A DNA stretch of 53,215 nt from positions 1-53,215 of the forward strand of contig JACREX010000240.1 in the NCBI GenBank assembly GCA_016212695.1. The letters are read 5' to 3'. Shown piece after piece: positions 28,601 through 34,800 of this stretch. Source of the DNA: Bacteroidia bacterium (GTDB taxonomy: Bacteria; Bacteroidota; Bacteroidia; Bacteroidales; GWF2-35-48). Positions within the stretch are counted from its first letter, which is position 1, and each line of letters begins with the position of its first letter. The position numbers and the translations under genes were made by a program. Under the pieces are notes generated by a model. It saw only the letters and a list, made by a program, of their open reading frames with translations, did no database searches and was not told the DNA's origin.

Positions 28601-29073
28601 TCATCGCACAACAGGTTGAGCAAATAATTCCCGAAGCAGTTAAATACAGCAGCAATTTCATTCCTGATATTTATGAATTAACTACAGTTATTTCTTTTGA
28701 GAAAGAAAAGCAAATACTCACTGTGGGTCTTAGTAAACCGCATCAGTTGGCAGTTAATGATACGGTTCGGATTTATTTAGAAAATGCTGTAAAGGAGGCT
28801 GTAGTTTCCGAAGTGATTTCAGATAAAAAATTTGTTCTGAAGAATTGGAACAGCGACACAGAAAAAATATTTGTATATGGTAAAAAAGTTTCCGATTTCA
28901 GGGCCGTGGATTACGATCGAATATTCACAACAGGTATTGGCGCCATACAGGAACTGAGCAAAGAGGTTGAACTTTTAAAAGTTAAAAATACATCTCTTGA
29001 AAAAGAAAATACCTTGTTCAAAGCAGAGATTGAAAAGATCAATTCTATATTAGGTACTTCAGCCAAGAAGTAG
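22666..29073 (+). CDS. Giant fibre protein D with S74 tail
   Basis: The ATG at 22666 gives 2135 residues. An upstream TTG in the same frame at 22585 lies within the promoter and before the terminator, so it is rejected. A signal peptide (MKKLYVFIWFVLAGLYTYAQ) is followed by a more diverged form of the N-terminal domain (FKYQAVARNVGGNVLQNQ). Then come GXY runs, two WLG modules around a CBM5/12-like insert (NRGAWVTGTDYNPSDYV), two GKTILSG-type modules, and phage-tail-like linkers shared with A (GTSGQVLSSTGAS). Several short GIGTTNPxxTL 'variable head' motifs, the KGQNRGCFAVSGKS block and about 12-13 17-residue repeats (1581-1787) follow. The S74 domain has S1935/K1940 in SDARIK and EGFIAQQVEQIIPEAV, with an extra stretch of about 70 residues before the coiled coil, ending GTSAKK. 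Confidence 0.85.
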   Translation: MKKLYVFIWFVLAGLYTYAQAPYAFKYQAVARNVGGNVLQNQNVSFRISLLQGSSTGAAVYSEEHAATTNAFGLVNLEIGNGSNVTGIIDSIHWANGPYFIKIEMDATGGNTFSEMGVTQLLSVPYALYAASGNQGPQGPQGSAGSDGINGQDGVGITSTLVQNDSLYITLSNGTTLNAGYVVGPQGLQGTQGDQGIQGLPGADGVSVTNSYILNDSLYILLSNNQTINAGYVRGLQGEQGIQGVAGQDGANGINGISISWLGNLAAAPASPALNNVYYNTTDKKAYIFNGSSWDILAQDGVDGNTGPMGPQGAAGTGLTNRGAWVTGTDYNPSDYVFDRSTGDSLVNSMWICQAAATFNSIFQPYLDNTNWVEFQAPAGQNGVSLTWLGTFATAPSSPQLNYAYYNSADKKSYVWNGVAWEVISLDGVDGVTGLQGIQGEPGLQGIQGNAGQDGIGITSSYIANDSLFLVYSNSTIVNAGHVRGAQGPLGIQGDQGIQGEQGIPGIQGNTGDNGIGITNTYVSNDSLFIIFSSGSAINAGHVRGQQGPQGIAGANGTNGADGTNGTNGINGTDGKTILSGTIYPTSEGLDGDFYINTTTNQIFGPKTEGAWGAGTSLIGPQGTQGSQGIQGEQGLQGIQGTPGTNGVDGTNGTNGYSVLSGASDPTAGTGVDGDFYINTTSNTIFGPKTGGTWGTGTSLVGPAGTYTPGTGISIASNTISLSSPVSIANGGTNASSYTANQFLLYNGTAFTASGYSNTSFANATHSHTTLTRGSGLTGSNYDGSTATTWAIDFGTGATQVATGNHTHTQLHNQSHAITSTSDHTAGNWKLFYSNGSGQVTELSFGTSGQVLSSTGASSTPSWTTPTLGTVTSVGLSMPSVFSVSGSPVTSSGTLTASFNSQTANYVFAAPNGSAGTPTFRALVAADLPSHSHSSLTPGTGLTGTAYSGSAAVSDWAVSFAGSGSVNSAAHSDHTHTSMVTGSGTATQVAFWSNASALTSSSNLYWDNTNFRLGIGTSSPTATLSVQGNSIFNFGRSGGANHVTIRGYHTGINYGVLAFQAYNDATDINIAEIAGLITGHTSGSESGGLLFSTKPASGATSERMRINENGNVGIGTTTPNTGLHIAKNATWGAPVWIDATGVTGGRLWVIQSTGGDHSAGQGKFIFRDEIASINVMTLLSSGNVGIGTTNPSATLTVNGSMLLTGATRSISKDANQRLDIFNVGGLNSTGPFWIGYHFSPPDALTLAGSNVYPRTSIYWNYNTVANPTDATFNYYLGNTGGLTASLAFGTESAGNIDFLTAGTNRVRITGTGNVGIGTTNPTTTLHLEGSFRYSDDSEAPGKVLTSIDANGNATWASPAIGSASGTANYVAKFTSATALGNSQIFDNGTNVGIGATNPFHGKLAVVSTNGAAAGPNAQINAIAGSTAQGQRAVISFWPTFEGTGDNGARRAADIVAGFSGGAWCNQYLAFHTGDCGANDAANLTYERMRINGNGYVGIGTANPTGKVQIAAGSSLPANVPIFEIKDQNNHDVMVVYKDSIHFYVQDPFGGAKGQNRGCFAVSGKSDTKAVTSNYFYLNPANNFIGQDAGKSLSGALNYSGKYNTFIGYQAGYTDTSGYKNYFIGYKSGYTNKSGYSNIFIGDSVGFSNTSGHSNVFMGNKSGSSNTIGWRNVFMGYQSGISNINGMNNVFIGTEAGYSNTYGLSNTFIGNMAGHNHQDGQQNVYIGQNAAYSDVSGLKNVIIGSSAATSKASGDNNVVLGYRAGNNLNGSGNVFIGYYAGYNETGSNKLYIANTSTDPPLIYGDFSNGRIGLGTTSPDLKLRIWTNDGDGIGITGGGANTLMLFEDNGFARVKYDGNNLRIGTNADNNLLTLNSTYVGIGTTSASFPLDVATSANSTQSYGWLNSAGNIGTSSGTNAYSIRAAARILATEFNANSDARIKNITGYSDTKNDLDLINKIKVTNYTYIDKVNNGNQIKEGFIAQQVEQIIPEAVKYSSNFIPDIYELTTVISFEKEKQILTVGLSKPHQLAVNDTVRIYLENAVKEAVVSEVISDKKFVLKNWNSDTEKIFVYGKKVSDFRAVDYDRIFTTGIGAIQELSKEVELLKVKNTSLEKENTLFKAEIEKINSILGTSAKK
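27406..28026 (+). repeat. 17-residue head repeats in fibre D
   Basis: About 12-13 in-frame copies of the N-x-F-I-G-x-x-x-G-x-x-N-x-x-G unit, followed by NKLYIANTSTDPPLIYGDF, which matches the exit from the head in paralogue A. Confidence 0.8.
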
Positions 29074-29082
29074 ATTCAGGAT

Positions 29083-29277
29083 TTAATAGAAGAAAAACAA
29101 AAAAGTGACGAAGTCAGGAAAAAGGCATTCGGATGGGATTTATTGCCCAGGAAGTTGTTAGTGTGATTCCTGAAGTGGTCAGTTATGAAACTGAAGACCA
29201 ATAATGCCGAGATCGGAAAACTCAAAGCAGAAATCGAAAAAATTTGCATGTTTGACATTAAGATTAGTTATGAATAA
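29083..29277 (+). pseudogene. Decayed S74-chaperone tail of a fifth fibre paralogue
   Basis: Just after gene D the DNA encodes MGFIAQEVVSVIPEVVSY (from 29133, frame 3) and stops at 29202-29204. The typical C-terminal coiled coil EIGKLKAEIEKI then continues in frame 1 (from 29209). Upstream, KSDEVRKKAFG is in frame 1, separated from the motif by another frame change. These are the S74 core and coiled-coil segments of a gene whose 5' part is missing. The 3' end overlaps the convergent M1 peptidase gene by a few bases. Confidence 0.75.
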
Positions 29278-31603
29278 TCTTTTCTCTTGCAATCCGGTTC
29301 TTCCCTTCAGAGAGTTCTGCAGTATATATTCCTTTCTGAAGTTTGCCGGGGCGCCATTTCAGCGATGTCTGCTGTGCCGTGATATTTTCTGAAAATACCT
29401 GCCTGCCGGATGAATCATAAATTTTCAGAACACCGTTCATATTCATTTTGAACTCAAAAATATATTCGCTGTCAGATGGATTGGGGAATATCTTAAGATT
29501 ACTGTTGCCGGCAGCGTTGTTTATTTTATTATTCATGTTCCAGTCGTACAGAACCATCGTATATTCTCCCAACCGCAACGTATCAACCGTAATACTCCCG
29601 ATATAAGCATTTCCCTGCTTGATAAAGTGAACAGGTCTCCAGTCTTGTGCTGTATTTGGCCTCCACAGGATTCTCAGGGAATCGAGGGTATTTGTGATCA
29701 GTTCATTATCTAATTGGCTGGTGACTCCTGCATTATACGAGAATTTACCTTTCGCTTTAAAGCCGGCCGGCAAAATGCCGTCAATTCTCCAATAATGATT
29801 GGGAGAAATAGTTAAGCCGGGAACCGGTGTTTTCAGCGGGTCAGGCGCCGCCCAGTTATGCGTTACTCTGAGAAATGCCGAGTCTGTAACGATATTTACC
29901 AACGCTATAAAGTAGGTTTTATCAAAGGTATAATTCGCTACCGTTTTAATAGTAGTATAATTATCTACGGTTGCATCCGAAATTTTTTCTTCCATATCCA
30001 ACATGGCAACTGTAGGGATAAATGGGATTGTAAAAACAGCGCTTCCTGTTTGCCCGGAAAAGGTAAGAAGTCCCGAATATTTTTCCCAGTTGTTATTCAT
30101 TAATGTGACTTCGATCCGGTTAGAGTTCGCAAACTGCGTAGCGCCTCTCAGCTTCTGGCGGACATATACTGTTACATCATAAGGACCGTTGCCGGCAACC
30201 GTGAATGAGTCAACAGAAAAATGTGTGAATCCCGGAGAAAAAACCCAGAAATCAAAAAAATCGTTCAGGTTTACCCCGGTATATCCGGATAAAAAATCTC
30301 TCATCTCAAATGTTGAAATATCTTTAAATGCATAGTCATTCAACATCTGTTTCACTGCGTTAAAAAAAACGGTGTCGCCAAGGTAACCCCTCAGGGTATG
30401 AGCCACATCTGCTCCTTTTTCATAAACCGTACTGCAATAAGTCATGCTCAGGGGAAGGTCGTAAACCGCCCTGTATCCGTTGTCTTCTATATGGAGGTAA
30501 CGAACCGCTTCGTTGTGTTTATTTCTGACATAATTTTTATAAGCGGTTTTCCCGTAAAGTTTTTCATGGAAAATGGTTTCGCAAAACGTAGCCCAGCCTT
30601 CGTTTATCCACATATCAGCCTCGGAATGACAGGTGATAAGGTCGCCAAACCAGTGGTGCGACAGTTCATGCGCATACAGGTATTCATAGTTCAGGGTGCC
30701 GTCAATACAAGCGTTTGGATAAGTAATATTCGTTGCGTGTTCCATAGCTCCTCCATTGAAAGGAACTCCCACATAGCCGACCCGTTCCCACCTGGAAGGG
30801 CCGAAATCATCTTCAAATGCAGAAAGAATTTGTTTGAGATGCAAAAAAGAATTTTTTGCTTTATTGGTATCGGCAGGATTCACATAGATTTCAATCGGTA
30901 TATTTCCCTGCAAACCCGGAAAAGTATCTTTTACCGCCGTATAATTTCCTGCAGCAACAGAAGCAAGATATGTAGGAATATCGTTGTGCAGCGCCCAATG
31001 ATATGTTGAAGTGCCATTTCCGTTATTGGTTACTCCCATTAATGTACCTCCGCATACGGCTTTGTTGCCGCTGTTAACGGTAATATAACAATCGTACAGC
31101 GCCCTGTCAACAAAATCATCGAGGCAGGGAAACCACACTCTTCCATAATTATGTGGTATATCATCAAATCCCACACCTAAGTTATATGCTGTGGTTGCCG
31201 TAAAATAAAAACCGCCCCACCCGGAAGGATCAATAACAGGGTGGCCGTGATATAAAACAGTTACTTTAAACGTATCATTCATTGCAAAGGGAGAAACCGG
31301 GATATTCAGCAATGTATCATTATATGTGTAGGACGATATAACAATATTGTTAACTTTTATGGTGTCTATAGTAAGTTTTAACAGGTCTAAGGAAACCCGG
31401 TTCAGGTTATTTATTCTGGAAACAATTGTAAGTTCTGTATTGCCAGTAATATTTTGTCCGGGAATATCGGTTAAATTTAAACGGATCGTATAGCTCAGAA
31501 CATCGAGGGAATCGCTGTGAAGTTTGGCAAATATAGTATTTGAAAACAGCAGCGAAAAACTGGTTGAAAACACGAAAATAATGATTATTCGCATTCTGCT
31601 CAT
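29264..31603 (-). CDS. Secreted M1-family aminopeptidase with T9SS sorting domain
   Basis: Numbered from the chosen start (779 residues): signal peptide about 1-26 (MSRMRIIIIFVF...), an N-terminal beta domain, then the M1 catalytic domain. Zinc ligands are in HELSH (312-316) with E335 in NEGWATF, 19 residues after the last His; the substrate-binding GAMEN-like motif reads GGAMEHATNI. The C-terminal T9SS domain has KIFPNPSDSEY and ends EGKNRIAREKIIHN. Known: M1 enzymes remove N-terminal residues from peptides; the T9SS tail puts it on the surface or outside, fitting nutrient peptide breakdown. The frame is open to 31690, but a start there would add 29 residues before the signal peptide; ATG 31594 is an alternative. 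It runs convergently to the fibre locus. Confidence 0.88.
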   Translation of the reverse strand: MSRMRIIIIFVFSTSFSLLFSNTIFAKLHSDSLDVLSYTIRLNLTDIPGQNITGNTELTIVSRINNLNRVSLDLLKLTIDTIKVNNIVISSYTYNDTLLNIPVSPFAMNDTFKVTVLYHGHPVIDPSGWGGFYFTATTAYNLGVGFDDIPHNYGRVWFPCLDDFVDRALYDCYITVNSGNKAVCGGTLMGVTNNGNGTSTYHWALHNDIPTYLASVAAGNYTAVKDTFPGLQGNIPIEIYVNPADTNKAKNSFLHLKQILSAFEDDFGPSRWERVGYVGVPFNGGAMEHATNITYPNACIDGTLNYEYLYAHELSHHWFGDLITCHSEADMWINEGWATFCETIFHEKLYGKTAYKNYVRNKHNEAVRYLHIEDNGYRAVYDLPLSMTYCSTVYEKGADVAHTLRGYLGDTVFFNAVKQMLNDYAFKDISTFEMRDFLSGYTGVNLNDFFDFWVFSPGFTHFSVDSFTVAGNGPYDVTVYVRQKLRGATQFANSNRIEVTLMNNNWEKYSGLLTFSGQTGSAVFTIPFIPTVAMLDMEEKISDATVDNYTTIKTVANYTFDKTYFIALVNIVTDSAFLRVTHNWAAPDPLKTPVPGLTISPNHYWRIDGILPAGFKAKGKFSYNAGVTSQLDNELITNTLDSLRILWRPNTAQDWRPVHFIKQGNAYIGSITVDTLRLGEYTMVLYDWNMNNKINNAAGNSNLKIFPNPSDSEYIFEFKMNMNGVLKIYDSSGRQVFSENITAQQTSLKWRPGKLQKGIYTAELSEGKNRIAREKIIHN

Positions 31604-31825
31604 GAGAAAAGTTCGGCAATATCGGGTAAGGTTCATGATTAATTCATTTATAAAGATTATTTGCCAAGATACGGATATATTTTTTCTCATGCAACCCGCA
31701 CTATAAAAAAAACGTCAATAAATTATGTGTAATAACATACCATTTTAAAATATTTTTTTTATACTTTTACAACCCGAAAAATCAGTTCACTGAATTAATT
31801 GTATTAACCCAAAATCTTAACCGTT

Positions 31826-34800
31826 ATGAAAAAAATCACGTTATTGTTTATCCTGTCGTTATTTGCATGGATGAATGCTTATTCACAGCCGGCTGCCAGT
31901 TATATCTTTATTAACTCAACCGGGGCTGCGCTTGAAGATATGAGTTCCGGTACCACCCAGTTAATCGGCAGTAATGCCCCTGACGACTCTCCTTCTACCC
32001 TGAAAACAATCGGTTTTACTTTTGTTTTTGCAAATATAAGCTACACAACTTTTTCCGTAACACCCGATGGTTTTGTAAAATTAGGCGCAGTTGCAATAAG
32101 TCAATATCAAAATAATTTTACCGTTGCAACCAATCAGCCGAAAATAGCTGCTTATTGGGACGATTTACATACAGGAACAACCGGAGGGGTAAAATACAAA
32201 CTCTTAGGTACCGCGCCAAACCGAAAATTAGTTATCCAATGGTTTGTAACGGTGCCGAAAAGCTCATCAAGCCCTGCAAATGCAACATTCCAGGTATGGT
32301 TAAACGAAACATCCAACGCTATTGAGTTTGTTTATGGAGCTATTAACACAGGACTATCTTACAGTGTCGGGATAAGCGGTTCAGCTTCAGATTTCAAGAG
32401 CATTACAACCAGCGCCACGCCAACTGCGTCAACAACAGTATCCAATAATTCCAATACACTGGCATTTACTGCAGGTATTAAATATGTATTTATGCCTCAA
32501 CCGCCATCAGCGCCGGATGCAGGCTTTACGGCAAGTACTTTAAATCCGATCATTTATCAGCCGGTTAACTTTGCGGATACCAGTGAAAGCTATCCGTCAT
32601 CCTGGCATTGGACGATCACTCCAGGAACTCACACATATGTGAATGGAACCAGTACGACAACACAAAATCCATGGGTTAAATTTACCACCCTCGGATTATA
32701 TACCGTAAAATTGGTCGCTTCGAATATGACCGGTTCGGACAGTATTACAAAAACGAATTATATTAATGTTCTGATGCCGACAAACGCCCCTGTGGCAGGC
32801 TTCACAGCAAGTTATCTGACACCTACAATAACCGATACGGTTCTTTTTACAGATACCTCGCAATACATTGCAACTTCATGGAAATGGAATTTTACTCCCA
32901 ATACGGTGACATATGTTTACGGCACGACAGACAGCACTCAAAATCCCAGGGTGAAGTTCAATGCTTCTGGATTATACACGGTACGGTTAATTGCATCCAA
33001 TGCCGCAGGGGCTGATACTGCAATAAAACCCAATTACATTAATGTGTTATTATCGTATTGCGCTTCAAACATGGGAGGCAGCGGTTCCTGCCCGGGCGAT
33101 ATCACCCTGGCATCTATAAACGGAACTACTTTCGCTAATTCCACCCACACAAACTGCAGTACGGCGAATGGAAGCACATATGGCGAATATCCGGCCACAG
33201 GAAGCAATACCGGCACATTGACCATCGGGGCTAATTATGATTTTAAAATCATTACATCAAATTACGACATCATTTCCATGTGGATTGATTATAATCATAA
33301 CGGAACTTTTGATTCATTGGAATGGAAACTTATTACATTGTCTTCGGTAGCAAATTCACCAACTTTAACAAATTTCACGGTACCGGTAACTGCATTAACA
33401 GGCGCAACCAAACTGCGGATCAGAACAGCATACCAGGGTACGGTAATGGAAGCCATCAATGCCTGCACATATCTCGGATCAGGGATAACAGAAGATTATA
33501 TTATCACGCTGGCTGCCCCGTTAACGCCTGTTGCCGGATTTGAAGCAAACCTCACAACGCCGATCGTTGACCAGGTGGTTTCCTTCACAGATACCAGCTT
33601 AAATTATCCGTCAACATGGCAATGGCAGATTACCCCGGGGACACATACATATGTAAACGGAACGACCAATGCTTCGCAAAACCCAAAAGTAGCTTTTGGT
33701 TCTGCCGGTTTATATACGGTGCAACTGATCGTATCAAACATGACCGGATCGGATACGGCAATTACAGTTGATTATATTAATGTTTCCATGCCAACCGCTC
33801 CGCCGGATGCAAATTTCATTGCCGGCGATACATTAGTCAATACGATGCAGATTGATACATTAACAGATTTAAGCACCGGCACGCCTACAGCATGGAACTG
33901 GATCATCACGCCAAATACATTCGGTTATGTAAACGGCACTTCTGCCGCTTCGCAGAATCCGCAGGTTCAATTTAACGCGCCCGGATATTATACAGTGCAA
34001 CTGAATGCTTCAAATGCAGCAGGCGACGACAGCCTTATAATCACAAATTATATTCATGTTTTGCTTGAGTATTGTCAACCCGTTTATACAACAGGGACAA
34101 GCTCCAGCGATTATCTTGCAGGGGTTCATCTGGATGCAATTAATAATGTGACAACAGGTGCGCCCAGCCCTTATTACACATATTACAGCGCTATGACTAC
34201 GGATTTGATGCAAGGATCCACTCATACGATAATACTTACCAATGGCAGTTCTTATTCCGGCACCCTGGTGGCATGGATTGATTTCAATTATAATGGAGTT
34301 TTTGAATCTTCAGAAAAATTAGGCGAACTGAATGTTCCTATAAACGGCACGGCATCCTTTGTTTTTACGGTTCCTCCCGCTGCAACAATCGGTACCACGA
34401 GGCTCCGCACAAAAGAAGTATATTCCAGCACAAATATTGATCCCTGCGCCACATATACCTATGGTGAAACAGAAGATTATAATGTCAATATTATTCCACT
34501 TGTAATGCCTACCGCTAATTTTATGGCAGATGTTACAAATCCAATCATAGATCAGTTGGTAACCTTTACAGATACAAGTGCAAATTATCCCACTTCATGG
34601 TATTGGACGATCGCTCCCGGAACTCACACATATGTAAATGGAACAGCAGATACAACACAGAATCCGCAGGTGAAATTTACGGCAGCAGGATTATACACTG
34701 CAAAATTAGTTGCAGCGAACTTAGCCGGCGCTGACAGTATTACCAAGACCGATTATATTAATGTTACCATGCCCGCGAATGCTCCGGTTGCAGGCTTCTA

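Noticed and set aside
5084-29073. Prophage or tailocin, because of tail-fibre-like modules
   Set aside because: No capsid, portal, terminase, sheath, lysis or integrase gene is present, and every fibre protein carries a signal peptide, which phage tail fibres do not.
31604-31690. Upstream ATG for the M1 peptidase
   Set aside because: It would put 29 non-signal residues ahead of a clear signal peptide; the start at 31603 or 31594 is more natural.
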